From Leucobacter tardus (GTDB lineage Bacteria > Actinomycetota > Actinomycetes > Actinomycetales > Microbacteriaceae): a stretch of DNA of 64,000 nt. The stretch is taken from assembly GCF_017583045.1 (NCBI RefSeq), contig NZ_JAGFBF010000004.1, positions 62,001 to 126,000 of the forward strand, given 5' to 3'. Within the stretch, counting starts at the first letter, position 1. Each line of letters begins with the position of its first letter. Positions 32,634 to 41,706 of this stretch are shown one piece after another. The position numbers and the translations under genes are program-made. Under the pieces are notes generated by a model that searched no databases, was not told where the DNA came from, and saw nothing but the letters and a program-made list of their open reading frames with translations.

Positions 32634-33880
32634 ACGACGACGGCACCACGACCCTCGGCGTCGGCCTCATCAGCGTCGGCTGGATGGGCCAGCTGCACAC
32701 CCGCGCCTACACCAACCTGCGATTCGCGTACCCCGATCTCGGGGTGCGCCCGAGGCTCGTCCACGCGGCCGATCCAGCTGAGGCGCGCGCTCGAGAGGCG
32801 GTCGAGGTCCTCGGGTACGATCGCGCGTCGGCGGACTACCGCGAGGTGTTGGACGATCCAGAAGTCGATGTCGTGTCGATCTGCGCCCCGAACTTCCTGC
32901 ATGCCGAGATCGGCATCGCCGCGGCGCGCGCGGGCAAGCACTTCTGGATCGAGAAGCCCGTCGGCCGCGGCGCGGACGAGACGCGTGCCGTGTCGGACGC
33001 CGTCGATGCGGCGGGAGTCGTCACGTCGATCGGCTTCAACTACCGGCACGCACCGGCAGTCGAGTATCTGCGCGACCTCATCGCCTCCGGGAAGCTCGGT
33101 CGCATCACCAACGTGCGCGGGCACATGTTCGCCGACTACTCGTCCGACCCCAGAGGAGCACTGTCGTGGCGCTTCGTGCGGGAGCTCGCGGGGTCAGGTG
33201 TGCTCGGCGACCTCATGGGTCACCTCGTGGATCTCGTCCAATACACGCTCGGCCCCGTCGCGGAAGTGAGTGCGGTGACCTCCACCGTCTACACCGAACG
33301 GCCCGAACTGCCCATGGGCACCGGCACGCACTTCGCCCTCGTCGAAGACGGCGAGATGAAGCCGGTCGAGAACGAGGACTACGCGGCGCTGCTCGTGCGC
33401 TTCCGGGACGACGCCGTCGCCGCCGGCGCGGTCGGCACCCTCGAGGCCTCCCGCGTGGCCGTCGGACCACGGGCGAGCTACGGCATCGAGATCTACGGCA
33501 CGAACGGGTCGGCCCACTGGGACTTCGAGCGACTCAACGAGTTGCACCTCTCGGGCGGACTCGGAGAGGCTGATCAGGGATACCGCCGCGTCATGGCTCG
33601 GCACGGCATGGGCGACTTCGCACGGTTCCAGCCGGGCGCGGGCACCTCCATGGGGTACGACGACCTGAAGGTCATCGAGGCCCGGAAATTCCTCCTCGCC
33701 GTGGTGGGGCGCGAGGAGCACAACTCGAACCTGCGCGACGCGCTCTCGGCGAACGAGGTGGTGAGCGCCGCCGAGCGTTCAGCCGAACAGCGGATGTGGG
33801 AACGCGTGCCGGCCGTGACCGGCACGACGTCGGCGGGGGCCGCATCGTCCGCTCGGTCCGCGGAGAGCAGCGCAGGGTGA
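32624..33880 (+). CDS. Gfo/Idh/MocA family oxidoreductase (long form)
   Basis: A 418-residue NAD(P)-dependent dehydrogenase. The Rossmann fold starts with GLISVGWMGQLHTRA, followed by APNFLHAEIG, WIEKPVGR and GVLGDLMGHLVDLVQY (catalytic region). The block PVENEDYAA and overall length make it a paralogue of the gene at 10324. The ATG at 32624 lies inside the end of the aldolase gene. A 30-residue Ala/Ser-rich tail ends the protein. It probably oxidises the cyclitol that enters this pathway. The stop overlaps the next start (GTGA). Confidence 0.83.
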   Translation: MHVNDDGTTTLGVGLISVGWMGQLHTRAYTNLRFAYPDLGVRPRLVHAADPAEARAREAVEVLGYDRASADYREVLDDPEVDVVSICAPNFLHAEIGIAAARAGKHFWIEKPVGRGADETRAVSDAVDAAGVVTSIGFNYRHAPAVEYLRDLIASGKLGRITNVRGHMFADYSSDPRGALSWRFVRELAGSGVLGDLMGHLVDLVQYTLGPVAEVSAVTSTVYTERPELPMGTGTHFALVEDGEMKPVENEDYAALLVRFRDDAVAAGAVGTLEASRVAVGPRASYGIEIYGTNGSAHWDFERLNELHLSGGLGEADQGYRRVMARHGMGDFARFQPGAGTSMGYDDLKVIEARKFLLAVVGREEHNSNLRDALSANEVVSAAERSAEQRMWERVPAVTGTTSAGAASSARSAESSAG

Positions 33881-34944
33881 CCCCGCGGGTCGTCGTCGGG
33901 CTGGGACCGGTCGATCCCGAGCTCGTGGTGCCGGTGCTCGGGCCGTCCGTAAGGTTCGTCCCCGACCCCACTCCCGAGGATTTCGCGATCGCCGAGGGAG
34001 CCATCGTACGCGCCGCGGTCGATGTGGATCGGACCCTGCTCGACCGCATGCCCGCGCTCCGCGTGCTCGCTCGGACGGGGGTCGGGGTGGACCGCATCGA
34101 CCTGGGCGCGGCGGCGGAGCGCGGGATCCCCGTGACGATCACCCCGGGCAGTAACGCCCGGGCCGTCGCCGAAGGCGCGTTCACGATGCTCGCGTCGCTC
34201 ATCAAGCGGATGGGGGAGTCGCACGCCCACGTGGTGGGCGGTCGGTGGGGAATCGCCGCAGCGCCGACGCCAGGCGACCTGTTCGGCGCGACACTCGCAG
34301 TCATCGGGTACGGCCGCATCGGCCGCATCGTCGCCGGGTTCGCCGCGGCGTTCGGCATGGAGGTGCTCGTGCACGACCCGTTCGTGCAGGCCGAAACGCA
34401 CGAGAACGTGAGTCTCGACGACGCCGTTCGCCGCGCGGACGCGATCACGCTCCATCTCCCCGGCGACGGAGGCGAACTCGTGACGCCCGATCTGCTCGCG
34501 GCGGCGCGGCCGGGACTCGTGCTCGTCAACTGTGCGCGAGCGAGCCTCGTGCGCACGGAGACCCTCGCACGTGCGCTCGCCGACGGCACGCTGGGTGGCG
34601 TCGGGCTCGATGTCTTCGACACCGAGCCCGTGACGGCGGCGGCGATCGACACCCACCCGCTCGTCGGTCACCCCGGGGTGATGTTCAGCCCGCACACCAC
34701 CGGACTCTCCGAACGAGCGCTCGTCGAGACCATGCGCCTGGCCGCGGAGTCGGTGCGTGCCGTGCTCCACGGGCGTGCGCCCGCCGCCGTCGCCCCGGCG
34801 GCACCACCGCATCGACACACACCCCCGCATCGACACACACCCCCGCATCGACACACACCCCCGCATCGACACACACCCCCGCATCGACACACACCCCCAC
34901 CGCAGACGCCGGCGTCCGAGCCGCAGACCGGAGAACACACATGA
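33877..34944 (+). CDS. D-isomer-specific 2-hydroxyacid dehydrogenase with repetitive tail
   Basis: A 355-residue enzyme of the SerA/lactate-dehydrogenase-D family. The NAD site is VIGYGRIGRIVAGF near residue 143; the catalytic Arg is in VNCARASLVRTE, Glu in DVFDTEPV and His in FSPHTTGLSE. The catalytic domain ends near residue 300. After it comes a 50-residue tail with five copies of PHRHTP, encoded by a perfect 18-base tandem repeat; such a tail is not part of the family. The start is GTG at 33877. It would reduce or oxidise a keto/hydroxy-acid from the aldolase step. Confidence 0.83.
   Translation: MTPRVVVGLGPVDPELVVPVLGPSVRFVPDPTPEDFAIAEGAIVRAAVDVDRTLLDRMPALRVLARTGVGVDRIDLGAAAERGIPVTITPGSNARAVAEGAFTMLASLIKRMGESHAHVVGGRWGIAAAPTPGDLFGATLAVIGYGRIGRIVAGFAAAFGMEVLVHDPFVQAETHENVSLDDAVRRADAITLHLPGDGGELVTPDLLAAARPGLVLVNCARASLVRTETLARALADGTLGGVGLDVFDTEPVTAAAIDTHPLVGHPGVMFSPHTTGLSERALVETMRLAAESVRAVLHGRAPAAVAPAAPPHRHTPPHRHTPPHRHTPPHRHTPPHRHTPPPQTPASEPQTGEHT
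34807..34896 (+). repeat. Five perfect 18-bp tandem repeats inside the dehydrogenase gene
   Basis: The unit CCGCATCGACACACACCC is repeated five times without a change and codes for PHRHTP. Copies start at 34807, 34825, 34843, 34861 and 34879. The identity of all copies suggests recent expansion by slippage, so copy number may vary between strains. Confidence 0.95.
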
Positions 34945-35816
34945 TCTCAGCACCGCGCATCGCCGCCGCCCCGATCTCCTGGGGCGTCATCGAGGTTCCC
35001 GACTGGGGTGTGCAGCTTCCGCCCGACCGTGTCCTGCGCGAGATGGTCGAACTCGGCGTCCAGGCGACCGAGTTCGGCCCTGAGGGGTTCCTGCCGGCTG
35101 AGCCCGTCGAACGCGCCCGCGTGCTCGACGACGTCGGACTCACGGCGGTCGGCGGGTTTTTCCCGACCGTGCTGCACGACCGAGACGCCGACCCGCTCCC
35201 CGCGATCGAACGAGAACTCGAGGCGTACGTCGCAGCCGAGGCGGGAGTACTCGTGCTCTCGGCGATCACGGGAGCAGCGGGCTACGAGCAGAAGCCGCAA
35301 CTCGGCGACGACGAGTGGGACACGCTCATCGCGAATCTCGATCGGGCGCTCGTCGCAGCCGAACGGGTCGGCGTCGTGGCGACGCTGCACCCGCACCTCG
35401 GGACCGTGGTGGAGGCACCGGCCGAGGTGCGGCGGGTCGTCGATCGATCGCGGATCGGGTTCTGCCTCGACACCGGTCACCTCACGATCGGCGGCGGGGA
35501 TCCGCTCGCGTTCGTCGAAGCCCACGCCGACCGCGTCACGCACGTGCACCTGAAAGACGTGTCGAGCGCCATCGCCGACCGGGTGCAGTCCGGCGAGATC
35601 AGCTATCGGGAGGGCGTGCGCCAGGGCATGTACCGTCCGCTCGGCGCGGGCGACGCACGGGTTGCGGAGATCATCGCGGCCCTGCGCAGGGTCGGATACG
35701 CGGGGTGGTACGTGCTCGAGCAGGACACCGTGCTCGAGTCGGAAGCCGACGCCGCACGAGCCCTCGCAGATGCCCGCATCGGCGTCGAGCTCATCAGGCG
35801 CGAGGTCGGGCGATGA
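34941..35816 (+). CDS. IolE/IolI-like sugar phosphate isomerase/epimerase
   Basis: TIM-barrel protein of 291 residues. It opens with AAAPISWGVIEVPDWGVQLP and ATEFGPEGFLP, as in inosose dehydratase/isomerase relatives. Likely metal ligands are in LHPHLGTVVE, CLDTGHLTIGGGD and HVHLKDV, with VLEQDTVL near the end. It may dehydrate or isomerise the keto-cyclitol before the IolD-like enzyme. The ATG overlaps the previous stop (ATGA), and its own stop overlaps the next start in the same way, so translation is coupled throughout. Confidence 0.83.
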   Translation: MISAPRIAAAPISWGVIEVPDWGVQLPPDRVLREMVELGVQATEFGPEGFLPAEPVERARVLDDVGLTAVGGFFPTVLHDRDADPLPAIERELEAYVAAEAGVLVLSAITGAAGYEQKPQLGDDEWDTLIANLDRALVAAERVGVVATLHPHLGTVVEAPAEVRRVVDRSRIGFCLDTGHLTIGGGDPLAFVEAHADRVTHVHLKDVSSAIADRVQSGEISYREGVRQGMYRPLGAGDARVAEIIAALRRVGYAGWYVLEQDTVLESEADAARALADARIGVELIRREVGR

Positions 35817-36820
35817 CGGATGCACCGCTCCGCATCGGACTGCTCGGGGCTTCGCGCATCGCCGAGCGCGCGATCACCGACGCGAGTCGCGAGACCGGCG
35901 ACCGGCGTGCGGTGGTCGCCGCTCGTGACCCGGCGCGCGCAGCGGCATACGCGGTCGAGCACGACTACGAGCGGGCCGCGGGCGGGTACGCGGAGCTCGT
36001 CGCGGACGATCGACTCGATCTCGTCTACATCGGTCTGCCGAACGCCATGCACGCCGAGTGGACGGTCGCCGCGCTCGATGCCGGCCGTCACGTGCTCACG
36101 GAGAAGCCGTTCGCCGCGAACCTCGCGGAGTTCGATCGGGTGTTCGAGCGGATGCGCGTCGCCGACGGGTGGGCGTGGGAGGCGTTCCATCACGCCCACC
36201 ACCCGGTCACCCGGAGGTTCCTCGAGATCGTGGGATCCGGCGAGATCGGCGAGCCGCGTGACGTGCGGATCCGCATGGAGATGCCGGCGCCACCACCCGA
36301 CGATCCGCGATGGAGCTTCGCGCTTGCCGGCGGTGCGGTGATGGATCTCGGCTGCTACGCCCTCCACGCGCTCGGTGCGATCGGCGAGGTGCTCGGCGCG
36401 GACCCGCAGCTCGTGGCCGCCGAAGCGCGCGTGGCCGACGGCGATCCGCGCGTGGACGCCGCGGTCCTCGCCGAGTACGCGATCGGACGCGTGCCGGTTT
36501 CGGTCGGTACGAGCATGGTCGCCGACGGATGGGATTTCTCCCTGCATCTCGAGGGGGATCGCGGCAGCGTCACCGCCCCGGGCTTCGTGCGGCCCTTCGA
36601 CGACGATCGGGTCATCGTGACCGTCGAGGGCGCGACCCGGGAAGAACGGCTCGGCACGGTCTCGTCGTACCGGTACCAACTCGAAGCGATCCGCGGGCAC
36701 GTGCGCAGCGGTGCACGCTCGGAAGTCGAACTCCAACGCTCTCGTCGCGTCGCCGCGCGCATCGACGAGCTGTATCTCGCCTGCGGTCTGCCGCGTCGCG
36801 AAGGCACCCTCGGGGCTTGA
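35813..36820 (+). CDS. Gfo/Idh/MocA family oxidoreductase
   Basis: A 335-residue dehydrogenase of the xylose/glucose-fructose oxidoreductase subgroup. GLLGASRIAERA forms the nucleotide site, TEKPFAAN the EKP motif, and GAVMDLGCYALHALG the catalytic region with a YxxH-like arrangement (Tyr, His). EAFHHAHHP is typical of this branch. It is distinct from the paralogue at 32624. It may act on a different ring position or on an epimer. The ATG at 35813 overlaps the previous stop. A 151-base gap follows, so it ends the tightly coupled part of the operon. Confidence 0.83.
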   Translation: MTDAPLRIGLLGASRIAERAITDASRETGDRRAVVAARDPARAAAYAVEHDYERAAGGYAELVADDRLDLVYIGLPNAMHAEWTVAALDAGRHVLTEKPFAANLAEFDRVFERMRVADGWAWEAFHHAHHPVTRRFLEIVGSGEIGEPRDVRIRMEMPAPPPDDPRWSFALAGGAVMDLGCYALHALGAIGEVLGADPQLVAAEARVADGDPRVDAAVLAEYAIGRVPVSVGTSMVADGWDFSLHLEGDRGSVTAPGFVRPFDDDRVIVTVEGATREERLGTVSSYRYQLEAIRGHVRSGARSEVELQRSRRVAARIDELYLACGLPRREGTLGA

Positions 36821-36917
36821 TCGCGCACGGGCCGAAGTCTGCCATCGTTGCCCCCTCGTTATGCTTTCTCTCGCGAGGGGCGTGCTCTTCCGACCAAGGT
36901 GTGCAATACTCAACCCG

Positions 36918-36946
36918 GAACGAACACTTTGTAACGACATTCGTTC
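36918..36946. promoter_or_regulatory. Inverted repeat upstream of the second ABC operon
   Basis: GAACGAA (36918-36924) and TTCGTTC (36940-36946), perfect arms 15 bases apart, 26 bases before the binding-protein ATG. It is a candidate operator. The 36821-36971 gap is locally AT-rich and likely holds the promoter, but no convincing -35/-10 pair was found. Confidence 0.4.
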
Positions 36947-36971
36947 ATTTAACACACAATGGAGTGAAACC

Positions 36972-37988
36972 ATGATCAAGTCACGTATGGGGCGCTGGAC
37001 CACGATCGGTCTGGCCGGAACCGCTGCTGCGGCGGCGCTGGTGCTCGCGGGATGCAGCGGGGGTCCGGCCGGCGCAGGCGCCGGAGGCGACGCCGCCGAA
37101 GATCTCGACCCGCTGAAGGTCGCGCTCGTCACGCACGCGGCCCCGGGAGATACCTTCTGGGACACGATCCGGTCGGGTGCCGAGGACGCCGCGGAGCGCA
37201 ACAACCTCGAACTCCTCTACAGCTCGGACCCCGATGGCGCACGTCAGGCGCAGCTCGTCGAGCAGGCCGTCGACCAGGGCGTCGACGGGATCGTCGTGAC
37301 GCTCGCCAAGGCCGACGCCATGTCCGGAGCCGTCTCGGCAGCGATCGACTCGGGCATCCCGGTCTTCAGCATCAACGCCGGCGAGGAGCAGTACAAGGAT
37401 CTCGGTGTGCTGGCCCACTTCGGCCAGAACGAGTTCATCGCCGGCCAGGCAGCCGGCGAGCAGTTCAACGAGGGCGGCCAGTCGAACGTCATCTGCGTGA
37501 TCCAGGAGCAGGGCCATGTCGGACTCGAGTCCCGCTGCGAAGGTCTCGCCGATACCTTCGAGGGGGAGTCCGAAGTGCTGTACGTGCAGGGCACCGACAT
37601 GACGAACGTCGCCTCGACGATCACCTCGAAGCTGCAGACCGACAGCAGCATCGATGGGGTGCTGACGCTCGGGGCACCGTTCGCCGTGACCGCCGCCGAT
37701 TCGATCGCCGACGCCGGCAGCGACGCGGTCCTCGCCACCACCGACCTGAACTCCGAAGTCTTCTCGGCGATCCAGGACGGATCCATGGTGTTCGGCATCG
37801 ATCAGCAGCCGTACATGCAGGGGTTCTCCAGCACTGAGGCCGTGCGTCTCTACCACGATGGCGGGTACGTGCTCGGCGGTGGTCAGGCCGTACTCACCGG
37901 ACCGACGGTCGTCAACGCGGAGAACCTGGACTCGGTCGCCGCGCAGTTCGAGGGCGGCGACGACGAGAGCGTCGAGGACGAGGGCTGA
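36972..37988 (+). CDS. Sugar/cyclitol ABC transporter substrate-binding lipoprotein (RbsB-like)
   Basis: A 338-residue binding protein of the pentose/inositol (CUT2) class. The signal peptide ends in the lipobox LAGC with Cys near residue 28. The folded part starts with KVALVTHAAPGDTFWDTIRSGAEDAA and has typical blocks VDQGVDGIVVTLAKAD, GIPVFSINAG and FGIDQQPYMQGF. The ATG at 36972 has GGAG nine bases before it. It would capture the substrate of the operon at the outer membrane surface of the cell membrane. The downstream permease and ATPase complete the importer. Confidence 0.88.
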   Translation: MIKSRMGRWTTIGLAGTAAAAALVLAGCSGGPAGAGAGGDAAEDLDPLKVALVTHAAPGDTFWDTIRSGAEDAAERNNLELLYSSDPDGARQAQLVEQAVDQGVDGIVVTLAKADAMSGAVSAAIDSGIPVFSINAGEEQYKDLGVLAHFGQNEFIAGQAAGEQFNEGGQSNVICVIQEQGHVGLESRCEGLADTFEGESEVLYVQGTDMTNVASTITSKLQTDSSIDGVLTLGAPFAVTAADSIADAGSDAVLATTDLNSEVFSAIQDGSMVFGIDQQPYMQGFSSTEAVRLYHDGGYVLGGGQAVLTGPTVVNAENLDSVAAQFEGGDDESVEDEG

Positions 37989-37990
37989 GC

Positions 37991-39037
37991 ATGCCGACCG
38001 CAACTGTTCCGAAGGGTGACGAGCGCGTCGCCACGGGCAACCTCTTCACGAAGTTCTTCACGAAGCCCGAGGCGGGCGCGACAGCGGCGGCGATCGTCGT
38101 CTTCGTGCTCTTCGCCATCGCTGCACCTCAGTTCACCCAGCCGAGTTCGCTCGCGACGACGCTCTACGGAGCGTCCACGGTCGGCATCATGGCGCTCGGG
38201 GTCTCGCTCCTGATGATCGGTGGAGAGTTCGATCTCTCCACCGGTGTCGGCGTGATCTCGAGCGCCCTCGCGGCGTCGCTGTTCGTCTACTGGTTCGGCA
38301 CGAACGTGTGGGTCGGCGTGGTCGTCGGTCTCGTCTTCTCGCTCGGTGTCGGGGCACTGAACGGCTGGTTGCTGATGAAGACGAAACTCGCGAGCTTCAT
38401 CGTGACACTGTCGACGTTCTTCATGCTGACGGGTCTCAACCTCGGCCTGACGCGCATGATCACCGGAGGCGTCGCATCGCCCTCGATCCAGCAGTGGGCC
38501 GGGTTCGAATCGGCGGAGGCGGTCTTCGCCTCCGACATCCCGGTGTTCGGAGTCAACGTCAAGATCACGGTTTTCTACTGGATCCTGCTCGTCATCATCG
38601 CCACGTGGATGCTCCGCCGGACGCGGGTCGGAAACTGGATCTTCGCCGCCGGCGGAGCGCCCGAAGCCGCTCGAGCGGTCGGGGTACCGGTCGCCCGCAC
38701 CAAGATCGGCCTGTTCATGGGCGTCGGGTTCTGCGCATGGCTGCTCGGCATGCACAACCTCTTCGCCTTCAAGACCGTCCAGTCGGGCGAGGGCATCGGC
38801 AACGAGTTCCTCTACATCATCGCGGCGGTCGTCGGCGGCTGCCTGCTCACCGGCGGCTACGGATCGGCGATCGGTGGCGCCATCGGCGCCCTGATCTACG
38901 GCATGGCGCTGAAGGGCGTCGTGTACGCGGAATGGAATCCCGACTGGCTCCGATTCTTCCTCGGCGCCATGCTGCTGGGCGCGACCGTGCTGAACTTTTG
39001 GTTGCAGCGCCGCGCCGCGAAGGGAGGCAGGAAATGA
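37991..39037 (+). CDS. ABC transporter permease (RbsC-like)
   Basis: A 348-residue membrane protein with eight to ten hydrophobic segments, of the CUT2 branched-chain-amino-acid/ribose permease family. [24 protein letters not shown] and the later [21 protein letters not shown] are family blocks. It forms the channel for the binding protein encoded two bases upstream. The stop overlaps the ATPase start by ATGA. The substrate is probably an inositol isomer or related cyclitol, given the genes around it. Confidence 0.9.
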   Translation: MPTATVPKGDERVATGNLFTKFFTKPEAGATAAAIVVFVLFAIAAPQFTQPSSLATTLYGASTVGIMALGVSLLMIGGEFDLSTGVGVISSALAASLFVYWFGTNVWVGVVVGLVFSLGVGALNGWLLMKTKLASFIVTLSTFFMLTGLNLGLTRMITGGVASPSIQQWAGFESAEAVFASDIPVFGVNVKITVFYWILLVIIATWMLRRTRVGNWIFAAGGAPEAARAVGVPVARTKIGLFMGVGFCAWLLGMHNLFAFKTVQSGEGIGNEFLYIIAAVVGGCLLTGGYGSAIGGAIGALIYGMALKGVVYAEWNPDWLRFFLGAMLLGATVLNFWLQRRAAKGGRK

Positions 39038-39954
39038 ACGCCACCACTGAGACGACGACGAAGCCGCTGGTCGAACTGCGCGAGGCCGGCAAGCGCTACG
39101 GCAACATCATCGCCCTCCGAGACGTCAGCTTGAAGGTCGGGGCCGGCGAGGTCATGTGCGTGCTCGGCGACAACGGAGCGGGCAAGTCCACGCTCATCAA
39201 GATCATCGCCGGCCTGCACCAGCACGATGACGGGGTGTTCGAGATCGAGGGCGCCCCGGTGAAACTCGGTTCACCGCGAGAGGCCCTGAACCACGGCATC
39301 GCGACGGTGTATCAGGATCTCGCGGTCGCGCCGCTCATGCCGGTCTGGCGCAACTTCTTCCTGGGATCCGAGATCACGAAGGGGTGGGGGCCGTTCAAGC
39401 GGCTCGACGTCGCCTTCATGAAGCGGACCGCCAAGCAGGAACTGCTCGACATGGGCATCGACCTGCGCGATGTCGAGCAGCCCATCGGCACGCTGTCCGG
39501 CGGCGAGCGCCAGTGCGTCGCGATCGCGCGCGCGGTGTATTTCGGCGCGAAGGTGCTGATCCTCGACGAACCGACGGCCGCGCTCGGGGTGAAGCAGTCG
39601 GGTGTCGTGCTGAAGTACATCATCCAGGCGCGCGACCGCGGTCTGGGCGTGATCTTCATCACGCACAACCCGCACCACGCGTATCCGGTGGGCAACCGGT
39701 TCCTGCTGCTGAAGCGCGGACAGAACATCGGGTATCACGAGAAGTCGGACATCACGCTGGAGGAATTGACCGGTCTGATGGCGGGTGGCGCCGAGCTCGA
39801 GCAGCTGGTGCACGAATTGCGCGACTCGGGGGCGGACGTCTCGGAGGTGCGCGCGGTGCGCGACGACATCGAACAGGACGGCACGGCGGGCGTGGGGCGG
39901 GTGTCCGTCACGGAAGTCGTGGACCTGCGCGACCTGGAGGAGGACGAGCGCTGA
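39034..39954 (+). CDS. ABC transporter ATP-binding protein, single domain (FrcA-like)
   Basis: A 306-residue ATPase with one nucleotide-binding domain, unlike the double-domain RbsA. Walker A GDNGAGKS is at residues 45-52, signature [14 protein letters not shown], Walker [13 protein letters not shown], and switch THNPHHAY. The last 60 residues are an acidic extension. FrcA-type ATPases pair with CUT2 permeases as homodimers, in keeping with the single permease gene upstream. The ATG overlaps the permease stop and the last base of the stop is shared with the next ATG. Confidence 0.9.
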   Translation: MNATTETTTKPLVELREAGKRYGNIIALRDVSLKVGAGEVMCVLGDNGAGKSTLIKIIAGLHQHDDGVFEIEGAPVKLGSPREALNHGIATVYQDLAVAPLMPVWRNFFLGSEITKGWGPFKRLDVAFMKRTAKQELLDMGIDLRDVEQPIGTLSGGERQCVAIARAVYFGAKVLILDEPTAALGVKQSGVVLKYIIQARDRGLGVIFITHNPHHAYPVGNRFLLLKRGQNIGYHEKSDITLEELTGLMAGGAELEQLVHELRDSGADVSEVRAVRDDIEQDGTAGVGRVSVTEVVDLRDLEEDER

Positions 39955-40736
39955 TGCGACCCCTGTTGACCGATCGGGTCGTGCTCGTCACCGCGGGCAC
40001 CCAGGGTCTCGGCCTCGCAGTCGCCGAGGCCGCCGCTCGCGAGGGGGCCGCCGGCGTCGTCATCGTCGGACGATCCGAGTCGAAGCTTCCTGATGCGCTC
40101 GCCCGCATCGAGGCGCTTGGCGCGGTCGCGCACGGCGTCGTCGCCGATGTGGGCGTGCCCGGGGAGGCCGAACGCGTCGTCGCCGAGACGATCGCTCGGT
40201 TCGGCCGGGTCGACAGCCTGGTGAACGCCGCCGGTGCGACATCGCGGGGATCCCTGCTCGACACGACGCGCGCGCTGCTCGACGAGCATCTCTCGGTCAA
40301 CCTGGTCGCCCCGTTCATGACGATGCAGGCTGCCGTCACGAATATGCGCGATCGCGGTGCGCCAGGCACGATCGTGAACATCCTCTCAATGTCGATGCAC
40401 GGCGGCCAGCCCTACCTGGCTCCGTACGTCGCGGCGAAGGCCGGCCTCGCCGGACTCACGAAGAATGCGGCGTTCGCGCACCGGTTCGACCGGATCCGCA
40501 TCAACGGACTCAACATCGGGTGGACGGCGACTCCGGGGGAGTCGGTGACGCAGCAGCGCTTCCACGGGGCGGACGACGACTGGCTCGCACGCGCCGAGGC
40601 CGCGCAGCCGATGGGCAAGCTCGGCAGGCCCGATGAGATCGCCGACGCGGTAGTGTTCCTGTTGAGCGATCGGAGCGGGGTCGTGACCGGATCGATCATC
40701 GACTGGGATCAGAACGTTCCGGGTGCGCACGAGTGA
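39954..40736 (+). CDS. Short-chain dehydrogenase/reductase (SDR)
   Basis: A 260-residue classical SDR. Cofactor motif TAGTQGLG lies at residues 13-20 (normal TGxxxGxG with a shift), NAAG at 91-94, and the catalytic Ser145, Tyr158 and Lys162 in LSMSMHG and PYVAAK. It ends with a family-like VVTGSIIDWDQ. It likely oxidises or reduces an alcohol/ketone on a ring or a chain intermediate. The start shares a base with the ATPase stop, so it belongs to the importer operon. Confidence 0.88.
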   Translation: MRPLLTDRVVLVTAGTQGLGLAVAEAAAREGAAGVVIVGRSESKLPDALARIEALGAVAHGVVADVGVPGEAERVVAETIARFGRVDSLVNAAGATSRGSLLDTTRALLDEHLSVNLVAPFMTMQAAVTNMRDRGAPGTIVNILSMSMHGGQPYLAPYVAAKAGLAGLTKNAAFAHRFDRIRINGLNIGWTATPGESVTQQRFHGADDDWLARAEAAQPMGKLGRPDEIADAVVFLLSDRSGVVTGSIIDWDQNVPGAHE

Positions 40737-40815
40737 CGGGCGGCGGCGCGTCATCGCGTCGCCGCGCTCGTCCGCGGTGTGATGCCGCCCATCGCGTGTT
40801 CTGAAGGAGTCGTTC

Positions 40816-41691
40816 GTGCCCGAATCGGGACCCCCGTTCGCACCTGCATCCGAGGTGCTCAGGCAGTCGGCCGAGATCGCGGCGCGGGCGGGCGCCGCCG
40901 TCGCGATGCGCGGCTTCCGCAGCCCCGATCTCGTCGCGCATGAAAAAGCCGACCACCACGACCTCGTGACCGAGTTCGATCGCGCGAGCGAGGAGGCGAT
41001 TCGTGCGGTACTCCTCGAGCGGCATCCCGACTCCGCGGTCCTCGGCGAAGAGTTCGGGCTCCTCGGCGATGCGAACGCCCGGCTCGTTTGGCATGTCGAC
41101 CCCATCGATGGCACCGCCGCGTTCGCGACGGGGCTCGCCATGTGGTGCGTCTGCATCGGCGCCGAGCTCGACGGGACGGTCGTCGCGGGCGTCGTGTTCG
41201 ATCCCGTCGCCGATCAGATGTTCGCGGCCGACGCGCACGGTGCGACGCTGAACGGCGATCTGCGACTGGTCGCGCGCGGGCGGGTCGAGCCGTCGCGGGC
41301 GACGGTCTTCTCGCACTTCCCGTGGCCGCGCGACCTCATCTGGGCCCCGGAGGCGGCGATGGCGCAGTTCCGCGAGGTGACCGACGCCTACGGGACGGTG
41401 CGATCGATCGGCAGCGGTGCGCTCGCGATGTGCGCCATCGCAGCGGGGTGGGCCGACGCGGTCCTGAACCTCGGCGCGAACTCCTGGGACGTCGCGGCGA
41501 GCGCGTTCATCCTGCGTCGCGCCGGAGGCGAGTACACGGCGTACCTCGCGGGGGAACGGGTCGACCCGGCGCAGGATCATCGATGCGGCAACTACGTCGC
41601 CACAGTGGCGGGCGCCCGGTTCGACGCCCTCCACGAGCTCGTGCGCTTTCAGAGCGGCCGCGACTCGGCTCCGATGTCCCGGCAACGCTGA
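40816..41691 (+). CDS. Inositol monophosphatase family protein (second copy)
   Basis: A 291-residue Mg2+-dependent phosphatase homologous to the copy at 18227. The metal site shows LGEEFG, DPIDGT at residues 95-100 and SWDVAAS at about 225; GSGALAMCAIAAGWADA is the conserved helix before it. No signal peptide is present. It follows the SDR by 79 bases and has GAAGGAG before the GTG at 40816. Both importers of the window are thus followed by an enzyme of this family, which hints at phosphorylated cyclitols as substrates, or at removal of phosphate from an intermediate. Confidence 0.85.
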   Translation: MPESGPPFAPASEVLRQSAEIAARAGAAVAMRGFRSPDLVAHEKADHHDLVTEFDRASEEAIRAVLLERHPDSAVLGEEFGLLGDANARLVWHVDPIDGTAAFATGLAMWCVCIGAELDGTVVAGVVFDPVADQMFAADAHGATLNGDLRLVARGRVEPSRATVFSHFPWPRDLIWAPEAAMAQFREVTDAYGTVRSIGSGALAMCAIAAGWADAVLNLGANSWDVAASAFILRRAGGEYTAYLAGERVDPAQDHRCGNYVATVAGARFDALHELVRFQSGRDSAPMSRQR

Positions 41692-41706
41692 AACCGGTGC
41701 ATCGCC

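Noticed and set aside
34807..34896. Tandem repeats as a possible CRISPR array
   Set aside because: Units are directly adjacent with no spacers and are translated in frame at the end of a gene; this is a minisatellite.
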